DNA of 13,819 nucleotides from Cephalothrix simula (Eukaryota > Nemertea > Palaeonemertea > Archinemertea > Cephalotrichidae): contig JAXIUW010101116.1 of NCBI GenBank assembly GCA_035591015.1, forward strand, positions 1 through 13,819, given 5' to 3'. Shown piece after piece: positions 1 to 8,479 of the stretch (positions within the stretch are counted from its first letter, which is position 1; every line of letters begins with the position of its first letter). Position numbers and translations under genes: made by a program. The notes below the pieces were generated by a model that worked only from the letters and a program-made list of their open reading frames with translations, was not told the origin of the DNA and did not search any database.

Positions 1-1349
1 GAAAAACCATGTAATAACTGTTGATGCTGATATTTTTTGTTACCCGGTAGTGTCATGAGGTTTTGAAAAATGCTCATGTATTAGAATTCAAGACTTTATA
101 CATCATTACATCAACAAGAAATATCATATACAGTACTGTGCAGAATTATTTCCAGTGACCATATGCAGATCAACATTTATTTCGTTGAGGTATGTTCATA
201 TTGCTAATAAAAAGGGTTTTTTTACACCGAAATCCATCAAAAATAGTCACTTTTGCTTCAGAAATTCTATAATCGATTACCATGAAGTTTATATGTCCAT
301 TTCGACAAATCAGCAATTGCCCCGTAAAATTATTGATCATACAAAAAAAAATTGTTTATAACCAAATTAGTCTCCCTTTGATCCAACCTGGACATACTGC
401 TTCTGCACGCATTGCAAGGGTAATACCTTTATATATATAGTAAAAAATGATGGCCCCTGTGACGTAAGACTATAATTTGTGACGACAGCTTCAAGTATTT
501 AAAACAATGAAAAATCGAAAAAAAATCGCTCAAGTGTATTTGCGCAGATGGTTTGTGCACAAACTATTCGTACAAACTATTTGAGCGGAAAAGTATTTGC
601 GCGCAGCCCTGGTTACACCTTGGCCATTTTATACCCCACTATATAGTACTTGATTATACTATACAGCAAGCAGTATTTACGCTAATTAAGAGTTAATACT
701 TCCATGGAAAATTGATTCTGCTGGACTAAAGATTTTATTGGGAAGAATGAATTTATTATAAACAAACATAATTAAAATTTTGGCTTAAATATCACTAACA
801 GTTACTTTTGTGATCGACATTCGATTGCTCTGAATGTCTGGCATCTCAGGTTGCAGATATTTGACTATTGGTATCTGCCATGTCTTTTATGAATGTATCA
901 AATTCCCTTTATTATGCACACTAACTATTGACATCACCATATATGAAAACCAAAGATTGATTGATCATAACCACAATTGAACTTCAAAATAATATCAGAT
1001 ATTCTGAAATTGTATTATCACGATATAATATACGCTAGAATCAAATAAGAGTTGCATTTTAAAGGAATTACCGTTAAATCAATAGAAGAGAAAGGTATGG
1101 CATACAAAGAAGTCCAATATATGAGTCAGTCAGGAGAAGCTAAGCAAATCCATGCAAAGGAGCCATATTAAAACCGTGATTTAAACCTCATGCAACCACA
1201 CTAATAATTAAATGTTACGAAAAAAAGAAATAGAATTTAAAATATTCGACCATACGTGAAGCGATAGAACCTGTAAACAGGTTATAACTATTTCCTTTTA
1301 TCACATATAGGGCGTTTAATTAGGCTTATACGGATGAATCGTAACTCGC
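1..1349. other. A+T-rich non-coding stretch, nothing recognised
   Basis: No gene, RNA or bounded transposon can be supported here. A 68-codon open frame at 155-361 (+) has no splice or family signature and is of a size expected by chance in such A+T-rich DNA. The only local structure is a loose direct repeat, with 'GTATTTGCGC' near 536 and again near 592, and a short CAAACTATT duplication between them. Confidence 0.6.
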
Positions 1350-2114
1350 TAACTAATAGGGGGGGGGGCATAAACCTACTTATTTCTTGTAACCGATCAT
1401 TAGTTTGGGACTAAAAAATGATGGAATAGAAAGTCATTCCCTTCAGAATTGCGTCATATCTAAGCGACTTCCGGTTTTGGGGTCAAAATTTGCCTATTTT
1501 CTCACCGCCTGTTTTTTTCGACTTCCGAAGCCCATAACTTGGTAAAAAAGGATTCCTCGGCAAAAACATATTGGAAACTTCTCTTTTATGAGTTTCTGAA
1601 TGCATTAGCACCATTCAATTTTTTTGCAATTTTTTTCCTCGGTTCAGTGAACTCAGTTGAGAATAGGTCAAGTGACCTTTGGAAAGTTGCTCAACTGTGA
1701 CGAAACCAATTTTTTAACCAATAGTTAATAGTTTGAGCAACTTTCCAAAGATCACGTGAACTCTACTCAACTGAGTTCACTGAACCATGAAACAAATTTT
1801 CAAATAAATTAATATGGCGCCAATATTCGGGTTTCCCCTGTACAAAAATGACCTAACCTGGAAATGGCGTATAAAAAGGCATTCAGAAACTCATAAAAGA
1901 GTAGTTACCAAAATATTTTGGCCAAGGATTATATATTCTTATTAAGTTATGGGCGATCGGAAGTCGAAAAAACAGGGTGTGAAAATAACCAAATTTGGAC
2001 CCAAAACCGGTAGTCGTGTAGCTATTACGCAATTCTGAGGAAAATGACACCCATTCCATCATTTTTAGCCCCAAACTAATGACCAGCTCGAAAAATCCGA
2101 TCCCCCATAACTAA
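1350..2114. mobile_element. Foldback (long inverted repeat) DNA element with 7-bp flanking repeat TAACTAA
   Basis: Two arms of roughly 300 bp, about 1370-1640 and 1790-2100, are imperfect inverted copies of each other; for example ATTAGTTTGGG and the 'AATGATGGAAT' block on the left are matched in reverse complement on the right. The sequence TAACTAA occurs at 1350-1356 and again at 2108-2114, immediately outside the G-run at 1359-1368 and the TCCCCCA at 2101-2107. This is what a target-site duplication would look like, and allowing one mismatch it extends to 8 bp (hAT-like). The element proper would then be 1357-2107. No transposase is encoded, so it is non-autonomous. The superfamily is not certain. 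The arms have drifted, so the insertion is old. Confidence 0.7.
1641..1786. repeat. Inner hairpin of the 1357-2107 foldback element
   Basis: GGTTCAGTGAACTCAGTTGA at 1641 is matched by its exact reverse complement ending at 1786. A second perfect block, CTTTGGAAAGTTGCTCAA, is matched on the other side. The unpaired loop is about 45 bp (around 1695-1733). The inner arms are better preserved than the outer ones, as in other palindromes in this window. Confidence 0.8.
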
Positions 2115-2140
2115 ATTTTCAAATGAAGTTACAGTACTTA

Positions 2141-2395
2141 GGGGCCGTCTCAAAATTATCGACACTTTTCTAAACGAAACCTGTTTCGTTTAGACTTTGA
2201 CCCTCCTCCTCCCTTCCTAAACCAAACTCAACCTTTGCAGAAGTGTCGATTTTTATGATGTTCAATTTTTGATCGACACATCGACACTTCTGCAACTAAA
2301 ATCTAAACGAAACAGAGGATTCCATCCAAACCCCCCTCCCCCTTTAAACGAAACAGGTTTCGTTTAGAAAAGTGTCGATAATTTTGAGACGGCCC
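2141..2395. mobile_element. Hairpin MITE with TTA duplication, PIF/Harbinger-like
   Basis: The terminal inverted repeats are about 50 bp and almost identical. They begin GGGCCGTCTCAAAATTATCG and continue through TCGACACTTTTC. The triplet TTA flanks both sides (2138-2140 and 2396-2398). A 3-bp TWA target duplication with a GGG-starting end is the pattern known for PIF/Harbinger elements; the assignment is inference because no transposase is present. Each arm contains its own perfect palindrome (TAAACGAAAC and GTTTCGTTTA, 2-nt loop) at 2171-2192 and 2345-2366. The centre has a further inverted pair, TTGCAGAAGTGTCGAT near 2236 and ATCGACACTTCTGCAA near 2279. The near-perfect arms suggest a younger insertion than its neighbours. 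Confidence 0.85.
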
Positions 2396-2398
2396 TTA

Positions 2399-2590
2399 TG
2401 TTCCTTATAGGTTTTTATTATATATTCTTAAGAGTTTGGAAAATTGTTGAGTTTGGAGCAGCAGACAGTTATTTATTATAAATAAGTCTTGTAGCCGAGA
2501 GACAAATGGAACCGTTTTGAATTTTATAGAAATGATTCCGAAAAAAATTAAATGCCCTTATGAGAAGAAAAAACCCGTAGCACCAATAAC
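2399..2590. other. Short spacer between two transposons
   Basis: Unique A+T-rich sequence with no feature seen. Confidence 0.5.
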
Positions 2591-3007
2591 CAGGGTAGCC
2601 AATACTCCAATATTTTCATTTTCCCTGACTTTTCCCTGATTTCCAGGAATTCCCGGAAATTTTCTGCAATTTTCTTCGCGAAAAATTCCCTGACTGTCAG
2701 TGACATTTTCCAGGCAACGCGTTAGCAGTTTGAAAATATTCATAAGCGACATAAATTTATGATAACTGCATAGATATTTAATGCGTAAAGCGACAAAAAT
2801 TCCATAATAACCTCTAAGATTTTAATTGTAAAGCGACAAAATTTTTTATTGTAAACCCTGGAAGAATATAACTTCTTGTGACTTTTCCCTGACTTAGTCA
2901 CTTCCTATGAAATTCCCCAATTTTCCCATGACTTCTTTTGAAGGCCTAATTAAAAATTCCCTGAATTTTCCCTGATTTCCAAGAATTCCAGGTGATTGGC
3001 CACCCTG
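2591..3007. mobile_element. Non-autonomous hAT-like element with CAGGGTRGCCAAT ends
   Basis: The left end reads CAGGGTAGCCAAT (2591-2603), and the reverse complement of the right end reads CAGGGTGGCCAAT (ending 3007). CAGGG-type ends with an 8-bp target duplication are typical of hAT transposons. The flanks CCAATAAC (2583-2590) and ACAATTGC (3008-3015) agree at 5 of 8 positions, so any duplication is decayed. Next to each end lies the same-sense block TTTTCCCTGATTTCC, a subterminal direct repeat. No transposase frame is present. A 64-codon minus-strand frame lying over it is a chance product. Confidence 0.75.
2743..2875. repeat. Three degenerate 43-44 bp tandem units inside the hAT-like element
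   Basis: The word AAGCGACA occurs near 2743, 2787 and 2830, spaced 44 and 43 bp apart. Each copy is followed by a diverged A+T-rich tail ending in a TGCGTA or TTGTA motif. The same word recurs near 6890 inside the 6659-7525 element. Confidence 0.6.
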
Positions 3008-3059
3008 ACAATTGCATGAATTTCCGGAAATATATGATATAGTTCCAGGCTATAATAGC

Positions 3060-3440
3060 TTTAAGGGTATCCAATGCCCTTCCTCGATGGGGGCGAAAGG
3101 TTTCCGCCATTAATTTTTATATACAAATGGAAGTAAAAGGTGATCACATTAGGGAAAATGTAACACGCCCCCGTACACCTATGAAAAGTGAGGGAAAATG
3201 TAGCAAAAAACTGCTCGAATATTGACTATTGTAAGTTTCACTTATTGAACTTTTTGGAGGTGCTATAGTCCCCTATCCGTTAGCATTATACCTTTTCCAA
3301 ATATGATAAATAAATAAATAAATAATAAGATGATCGTAGGAATATTAAATCTCAAAATGAAATGCCCTTTCCAAAAATATATAGGTTTCAGGGGGCAGCA
3401 TTTGCCCCAATATGAGCTCCAGGGGGCGGAAAATGAATAT
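3060..3440 (-). repeat. Minus-strand copy of the dispersed GGAAAGGGCAT repeat
   Basis: Read on the minus strand, 3361-3385 gives CCTATATATTTTTGGAAAGG followed by GCATT. This matches plus-strand copies at 12052, 12205 and 13240. Partial copies of the same word occur near 3073 (TGCCCTTCC) and 3288 (ACCTTTTCC). GC-rich blocks such as GGGGGCGG accompany it, as GGTGGGG blocks do in the plus copies. It has no obvious ends. The two overlapping open frames here (3263-3496 minus and 3330-3569 plus) are on opposite strands of this repeat and are not credible genes. Confidence 0.55.
3305..3329. repeat. (AAAT)n microsatellite
   Basis: About five AAAT/AATA units in a row. Confidence 0.9.
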
Positions 3441-3698
3441 TTTATTTGTCTCATCCAATTCCTTCCATTTTGTGTACATGGTTTTGATATAGGCAATGTT
3501 TTGTATTATAAAGAGAAAATTCTGGAAAATTTATATAAAATCGCATTTTGCATTTGCAAACAAGGATAATTTTCCCAAAAATTAGAAATCGTGCGCTAAA
3601 CTATGAAACACGTGGATTATTAAATGAAAAAAGGGAAGGATTTCTAGAAGGAAGTGAATTTTGTGTATCTATAGTATTAAATCAAGCAAGTGATTTAA

Positions 3699-3938
3699 AA
3701 TTTACTATTTCATAAAATAGGTGCGCTGTTGCCAAAAACCACAGCGTACTCTAGTGAAATCATTGTAAAATCTGTGCTTGAACTAATGAGAAATTGTGGG
3801 GTGGTAATGGGAACCTTGAACCAGGTCATTAAGAACCTATACTTCAGGAAGGTGCAATCAATCGTTTGACTTACCAGACCATTTGTTGCATTATGCAAAC
3901 TTATGGGAGTGTACATTGAAAAATATCCCTACAGATAA
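3699..3938 (+). pseudogene. Coding-like stretch of unknown family, broken by one TGA
   Basis: The plus-strand frame is open from 3699 to 3866 (56 codons), stops at a TGA (3867-3869), and continues in the same frame to a TAA at about 3939. It includes the peptides SSEIIVKSVLELMRNCG and RPFVALCKLMGVYIEKYPYR, which have protein-like composition with amphipathic spacing. A possible acceptor (ATAG, 3717-3720) precedes it. The opposite strand is also open (3710-3916) and carries a textbook donor, CTG|GTAAGT, near 3873, so the coding strand is undecided. Open frames of this length are expected by chance in a window this A+T-rich. I do not recognise the protein. Confidence 0.2.
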
Positions 3939-3939
3939 T

Positions 3940-4335
3940 AAAAAGTGTTAAAAATTAATAAAATTAATAGGGGATTAACATAAAAAGTGCTCAAAATACA
4001 ATATCATTAATACAACAAAGGTAACACATAATCATGCATCATTTTCAAAACAACCAAGAGTAGTTATTGCATCCTCTCCTCAGTATACAGAGAGAGTGTG
4101 ATGCCATCAACGCAAATGGCAAGCAAGAACTGCTCTTAATTTGAACCACCTGTAAAAATGGATAAAATTATGGCCATTTTGAAATCTATAAAAATCAAGT
4201 TCGCGCACTATGACGTCATTAGAAATACACTACATGCTTAAAATAAGAATAATAAAGTCAGTCAAGTCAAACTAATATAATTTTAAAAAAAGAAAACGAA
4301 AATTTTTTTAAAAGAAATATATCTAGACATTATAA
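3940..4335. other. A+T-rich spacer
   Basis: No gene seen. It contains one TGACGTCA palindrome at 4211-4218. The surrounding 'CCATTTTGA' to 'CTATGACGTCA' arrangement is echoed at the end of the window (13766-13793), so this may be a fragment of another dispersed repeat. Confidence 0.4.
4211..4218. promoter_or_regulatory. CRE-type palindrome TGACGTCA
   Basis: An exact match to the consensus bound by CREB/ATF bZIP factors. Whether it works in this context is unknown. Confidence 0.35.
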
Positions 4336-4505
4336 GGGCCCTGGTCGCCATATTGGTTCCGGTAAATTTCCTAGCATAATTAAGGAAATCGTGGCCCGTG
4401 TTTCCATGGAGTAGCAAATGCTGTGTTTGGTACCTAACATACGCAACGACAACGTTCCTTAATCAGGAAATAAAACCGGAAACATCATGGCCGTACTATA
4501 TTCCC
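4336..4505. mobile_element. 170-bp MITE with TAA duplication
   Basis: TAA at 4333-4335 and 4506-4508 flanks GGG...CCC ends. Inside, the block GCCATATTGGTTCCGG (left) pairs with the reverse complement of CCGGAAACATCATGGC (right), and AATTAAGGAA pairs with TTCCTTAAT. The TWA duplication with GGG ends resembles the MITE at 2141-2395 and suggests a PIF/Harbinger origin, but the internal sequence differs. Confidence 0.55.
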
Positions 4506-4575
4506 TAATCTATTTGGTTTGTACAGTGTACAACATCTTCGTGATTTTCAAAATTTCTAAAATCATCCATAACAG

Positions 4576-4725
4576 GTCATGGTTGTTCAGTATCAAACGG
4601 CAATGAGCTCCAACAGCATCCAACATCAATACTCTGTCATCAACAAACTCTCTAACCCCGAAGAACAAAAGATCTACAAGGACATCAAACACTACCTTAG
4701 ATCTAAGAATAAAGGAGCCTCATGA
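4576..4725 (+). other. Possible terminal exon, 49 codons, family unknown
   Basis: A plausible 3' splice acceptor (pyrimidine-rich stretch ending AACAG at 4571-4575) is followed at once by an open frame that starts GTC ATG and ends at TGA 4723-4725. The peptide is polar and protein-like; its C-terminal part reads LSNPEEQKIYKDIKHYLRSK. The stretch is visibly richer in G+C than its surroundings and uses C-ending codons (ATC, AAC, TAC). A stop (TAA 4570-4572) lies directly upstream, so it would need either splicing or a start at ATG 4579. I do not recognise the family and no partner exon is proven. The 60-codon minus-strand frame over the same bases is probably its shadow. Confidence 0.3.
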
Positions 4726-5076
4726 CACATAAATGACTCGTTATAATGTATAGAAACAAGATTACATGGCAGAAAATCATTCATAAATGGAGAGATCTGT
4801 GCAAAAATTTGTGAAAATGATACAGAAAGCTGAACAGCACCAAACCGACACTGTAAAAGGGATTAAATTTCTTAACATATTTTGGGACAATACGTAAAAC
4901 TCAAAAGGTCTTCAAGAAGTGAGCTGAAGAAAATAATGTTTTTCTTCAAATTTTTTTACCACGCATAAACTTTGCTAAAAACGTACTTAATTAAAGTATA
5001 TGTTCCGAATTAACATAGTATATTTGTAGCCAACATTTTTATACTATGCCTACACAAACGCATAAAATAAACAAAA
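4726..5076. other. A+T-rich spacer
   Basis: No gene, repeat or RNA seen between the possible exon and the target duplication at 5077. Confidence 0.5.
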
Positions 5077-5185
5077 GCAGAATCACGGGGTTGTTAAATT
5101 GGTGGTGTCCATCAAATTTGCCAAAAACTTTATCTGTCGTCAGATAAATAAGGTGGTGTCCGGAAATTTTGTCGAAAAATATGTC

Positions 5186-5193
5186 TGACGTCA
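5186..5193. promoter_or_regulatory. CRE-type palindrome TGACGTCA in copy 1
   Basis: Exact octamer inside the second tandem unit. Confidence 0.35.
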
Positions 5194-5199
5194 GATAAA

Positions 5200-5378
5200 G
5201 TGTTATTATTATTATTATTATTTATTTCTATTCTCTCACAGCAGCATCATACAGTAATAAAAATTTCAACACTAAGAAAATAAACAAGAACAGGATTTTA
5301 GGAGTACAAATTTACATTGAAATTATTACGTATTACGTAAGAGGGTGAGATGAGAGAAAGGGGAAAGAAGGAGCTTAT
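5200..5378 (-). repeat. Insert within copy 1, perhaps a truncated LINE 3' end
   Basis: This segment interrupts the tandem array and has no CRE units. Read on the minus strand it ends GAATAGAAATAAATAATAAT, with an AATAAA signal and a short (AAT)n tail at 5203-5220, which is the usual look of a 3' end of an L2/CR1/RTE-type retrotransposon. No coding part is visible, so this remains inference. Confidence 0.3.
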
Positions 5379-5466
5379 GGTGTGGTGTCAAGAAAGATTT
5401 GTCGTAAATTTGTCTGACATCAGGCAAATTGGGTGGTCTAAAGAAACTTTTGTCATCAAATTTATC

Positions 5467-5474
5467 TGACGTCA
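5467..5474. promoter_or_regulatory. CRE-type palindrome TGACGTCA in copy 1
   Basis: Exact octamer in the array. Near-matches (TTACGTCA, TGACATCA) occur in adjacent units. Confidence 0.35.
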
Positions 5475-5751
5475 GATAAATTGGGCGTATCAAGAAAATT
5501 TCGTCGCGTAAAATAAAATTTTTGAAAAAAATGTCGCGAAAGCCAAAAAATTGGGGTCGGTGTTCTTGGCCGGTGTCATTATATTTTATCTTACGTCAGA
5601 TAAATTGGGTGGTCTCCTTGGCCGCTGTCACTTTATTTTATCTTACGTCAGGTAAATTGGGTGGTCTCCTTGGCTGGTGGGTGTCAAAGCCCAGATTTCA
5701 ACAATCTGACGTTAGGTGTCTGAAGTTGTCTGACAACCCCCCTGGCAGAAT

Positions 5752-5976
5752 ATTTTTTCTATTTTTGGACAAAAAAGTAATTATTGTATACTAAACCAGT
5801 ACCATGTAAGGTACTGAAGTACATGTAATTATAATAAGTAGTTAAGACACCTTCATGAAAGGTAAGTGCATTATACACCAAAGACTGATAAAGGGAAAAG
5901 AAGTTTAGAAACCAAATAGGATAAGCAGGAATTGTTATTAATCCAATCATTGAAAGGACAGTGTCGTACCATATAA
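5752..5976. other. Start of the unique spacer between the two inverted elements
   Basis: No repeat recognised. A minus-strand frame at 5759-5950 is hydrophobic and aromatic, as expected from translated A+T-rich DNA, and is not accepted as a gene. Confidence 0.4.
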
Positions 5977-6309
5977 AAACAGTTGTTCGCGCCTACATTA
6001 ACAGATCAAGACAAGGAATCCTTGGAAATTACTGCTAAAACTGTTTGTAGAAGATCGAGCATAATAAGATCTGAGAAAAGCATTGAAACATGAATTCACA
6101 ATTCCGTAATCCAAGAATTATCACTGTTATTTCAGACAGAAGGCCAGGAAACTCCTTACAGAATTGCCAGTAATCCTCTTTCATCCGGATACCTTACAAA
6201 AAGGTACGCTGAACGTGACGAGAGACTCAAAAGATGCCCAGAAAAAGAAAAAATACTTTTGAAATCGAGCAAGACTAGGTTTCATCATATGGTTTTATTC
6301 AATGAATGA
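5977..6309 (+). pseudogene. Coding-like stretch of about 108 codons with one internal TGA
   Basis: The plus frame 5977-6306 is open except for one TGA at 6091-6093, and ends at TGA 6307-6309. The first part includes LTDQDKESLEITAKTVCRRS; the second part (6094-6306, 71 codons) includes PYRIASNPLSSGYLTKRYAE and ERLKRCPEKEKILLKSSKTR. Its charged, serine-rich composition is unlike chance translations of this DNA. A strong acceptor (ACTGTTATTTCAG, ending 6135) lies in the middle, so 6136-6306 could instead be an exon by itself. The TGA could be a decayed CGA arginine codon (CpG loss). There is no early ATG. I do not recognise the family. A 71-codon opening alone is not significant here, so confidence is low. 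Confidence 0.3.
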
Positions 6310-6650
6310 TCTTATTATCCATGAAAAGAGAAAATAGGCCTTTTATAAAATTACAGATAATATATTCAGAAAAAGGTTATACATGTACGTCATAGCAGGA
6401 ATGATCAGGAATGCTTACTTTGACCACTTTGACAATGAGTAATAAGTATAAGTATTGACAATTAGTTTTAGTATTTACGCCTTAGTATAGGGTAATGATA
6501 ATTGCCAGTGGTTCAAGAGATGAATTACAGTTTAATTATCTTGGTATTCTTTTTACTAATTACATGTGAACATATTAGAAAATTGTGGAAGTACATGTAC
6601 AAGGCTAGCATGCCCAGTGCTGAACAGCCCTAGTTGATCCATTTTACATG
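6310..6650. other. Remainder of the unique spacer
   Basis: A+T-rich, no gene or repeat seen. Confidence 0.5.
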
Positions 6651-6905
6651 GGGTAAGGCAGGGGCGGGGATTGTCAGACAGCTTCAGACACCTAGCGTAA
6701 AATTATTGAAATCTGGGTTTTGAGACCCACCACCCAAATTATCTGACATTTGGTTAAGTTATCTGACACCGGCCAAGGGGACCACCTAATTTACCTGACG
6801 TAAGATAAAATAAAATGACACCGGCCAAGAACATGCCACCATCCCAAATTTTTGGCTTTCGCGACGTTTTTTTACAAAACTTTATTTTAAGCGACAAAAT
6901 CTTTT

Positions 6906-7262
6906 CTCGATTTACTTACTATTCAACCTTAATATTTATAAAAACATATTTATTAGGGAAGGGATGTGGGATTTTTTGAATGAATGGCTGTGAGTGTGTA
7001 TTGTATGTCTGTCAGTTTTTTTTTTAATTTTTATTTATTTTTATTTTTATTTATTTTTTCTTCTTTAATTACTTTTTTTGTAATTATGCTATATATTTCT
7101 ATGTAGAAAGTTTTTAATTCTTTTTTTCGCAATAAAAGAGAGGGGGGGGAATAAAAGATAGTGTGACACTGTTTGTGTATAATGTAAAAAATTAAAATTG
7201 TGTATAATTTTGCGATGTATATATATAGAAATAAAACAGGATATTATTTTTTAAAAATTTTT
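6906..7262. repeat. T-rich insert inside copy 2
   Basis: A (TTTTTA)n-like run at about 7017-7070, followed by several AATAAA words and a G-run near 7142. It replaces tandem units and differs from the insert in copy 1. A retroelement 3' end is possible but unproven. Confidence 0.35.
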
Positions 7263-7393
7263 TTCTTGATACCACGTCAGATAAATTTTATGAAAAAAAT
7301 TTCTTTAGACACCCAAATTACCTAACGTCTGACAAATTTTACAACAAATTTTTCTTGACGCGACAAAATTTTCTTGATACCACCCAATTTGCC

Positions 7394-7401
7394 TGACGTC
7401 A
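7394..7401. promoter_or_regulatory. CRE-type palindrome TGACGTCA in copy 2
   Basis: Exact octamer in the outer array of the inverted copy. Confidence 0.35.
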
Positions 7402-7585
7402 GACAAATTTACGACACTTTTTTCTTGACACCACCCAATTTATCTGACATCAGACAAATTTTCGACAAAATTTTCCAGACACCACTCAATTTATCCGGCC
7501 CGGTGTCTGAAGTTGTCTGACCCCCGGGTAAGGTAAACCATAAACAAATTAGATCAGTTACTACTCAACAGGGTATTTTTAATTT

Positions 7586-8195
7586 TCACAGGGTGGGAAC
7601 AGTTATTAGAAGAAAGATATCTAGAAAAAGCCCATCACATTCAAAATTTTGTGTGTTCCATGTATCAGTAAATCTGGTCTTTTTACCTATGGCTATCATA
7701 GCAAAAGACAAAGTTTCCGCGACGTTGACTCCACTGAAAAACACATTAAAAATGCAGCAAATAACACTGAGTCGGGAAACCAAAAGATAAAATCCTAAAA
7801 TATATCTCTGAAAGGATGTTAAAAAAGAGTCAGGACTGAGTTAAGAAACGCAGTTAATCAGCAAATACACAAAGTTAATCTTCAAAAACAGTGTTTAATC
7901 CGATCAAAGCTGCCTTCCCCTGGCGGAAACAAACTTGAATTTGCTCAACCCCTTGGCAGAAAATAACGCATAAAGTGATTTAGTAAATCTAAAACCGTTT
8001 TAAAGAAATTTGGCAAATCAAACTACCAAAATCTGTAGTTTGAACAATTTGACTTAACACTCAGATTTGAAACCAAATACTAAATTCGCCGGAAGGCCAA
8101 ATTGATAAAACTGATTCAATATCGAAAGGCAGATCTAAAATCCTAGACTGCAGGCACCAAAGCCCTCGAGATCGAAAAAGAAGACCCAGAGATGC
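7586..8195 (-). pseudogene. Possible decayed multi-pass membrane protein, perhaps a GPCR
   Basis: On the minus strand three frames must be joined. From 8195 to 7878 (several stops) one reads DLPFDIESVLSIWPSGEF and GSLICQISLKRF, then KAALIGLNTVF. A second frame gives LTAFLNSVLTLF, ending at 7819. The third gives SFQRYILGFYLL, two hydrophobic stretches (SVICCIFNVFFSGV; LFLDIFLLITVPTL) and a lone cysteine in NFECDG, ending at TGA 7586. SLKRF and SFQRY could be altered E/DRY-type motifs. The switch between the second and third frames falls on an A6 run (7821-7826). T-rich DNA easily yields hydrophobic peptides, so this is much weaker than the relic at 10846-11830. It lies just outside copy 2, and the plus frame at 7593-7790 is its shadow. 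Confidence 0.25.
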
Positions 8196-8479
8196 TTAGC
8201 TAATTATGCAAGAGAAAATAAATTCAATAACATTTACAGAGCCGAAGACAAACTTTTGCTGATTTCTCTGCGATATTTTTCTTGCATGAGTAAATAAAAA
8301 AGAAGTTTTTAATCCTTAGTCAATTCTGATATAATCAAACTAAGCGTTTAAGGTCAACTTTGAAGATGAGAATAAAGTTAATTTGTATGGCTTCTATAAA
8401 AACCGTAACAATCTCTCAGCGTCATAAAAGCTATGTTTAAAAAGCTATGTTATCTCAAACATTTTTGCTAACTATATTC
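8196..8479. other. A+T-rich spacer
   Basis: No gene or repeat boundary seen before the foldback at about 8480. Confidence 0.4.

Larger units (their letters stand above)
5077..5751 (+). mobile_element. hAT-like element with tandem-repeat arms (copy 1), duplication GCAGAAT
   Basis: GCAGAAT occurs at 5077-5083 and 5745-5751, directly outside ends that read CACGGGGTTGTTA (left) and, in reverse complement, CAGGGGGGTTGTCAGACA (right). CAGGGG ends and a duplication of about 8 bp fit the hAT superfamily. The body (5084-5744) is mostly tandem units of 49-52 bp, marked by GGTGGTGTC or GGGTGGTCT at about 5102, 5151, 5381, 5432, 5604 and 5658. Each unit holds a palindrome of the type TCTGACGTCAGATAAATT. 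No transposase is encoded. The 90-codon plus frame at 5522-5794 is a translation of these repeats. A second copy lies inverted at 6659-7525. Confidence 0.8.
6651..7533 (-). mobile_element. hAT-like element with tandem-repeat arms (copy 2, inverted), duplication GGGTAAGG
   Basis: An exact 8-bp duplication GGGTAAGG lies at 6651-6658 and 7526-7533. The ends read CAGGGGCGGGGATTGTCAGA (left) and, in reverse complement, GGGGGTCAGACAACTTCAGA (right). The 8-bp duplication with a CAGGGGCGG end is the classic hAT signature. The body (6659-7525) matches copy 1 in reverse. 6659-6905 mirrors 5500-5744, including a shared block TTGGCTTTCGCGACG; 7265-7500 mirrors the outer array of copy 1. There is no transposase. 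Because each copy has its own duplication, they are separate insertions rather than two arms of one larger element. Confidence 0.85.

Noticed and set aside
155-361. 68-codon plus-strand open frame
   Set aside because: No domain, splice signal or composition change; frames of this size are expected by chance at this base composition.
5084-5744. Regular spaced repeats as a CRISPR array
   Set aside because: Units are degenerate, the intervening sequence is also repeated, there are no unique spacers or cas genes, and the context is eukaryotic.
5522-5794. 90-codon plus-strand frame, the longest in the window
   Set aside because: It is a translation of the tandem units of copy 1 and runs past the element end into the spacer.
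5759-5950. Hydrophobic minus-strand frame as TM6/TM7 of the receptor relic at 7586-8195
   Set aside because: Even after removing copy 2 it lies too far away, and no class A motif (CWxP, NPxxY) is visible.
6906-7262. Retroelement coding remnant next to the T-rich run
   Set aside because: Only polyadenylation-like words and T-rich sequence are visible; no reverse transcriptase motif.
5084-7525. A single giant foldback element with two arms
   Set aside because: Each arm has both termini and its own different target duplication (GCAGAAT and GGGTAAGG), so they are two insertions.
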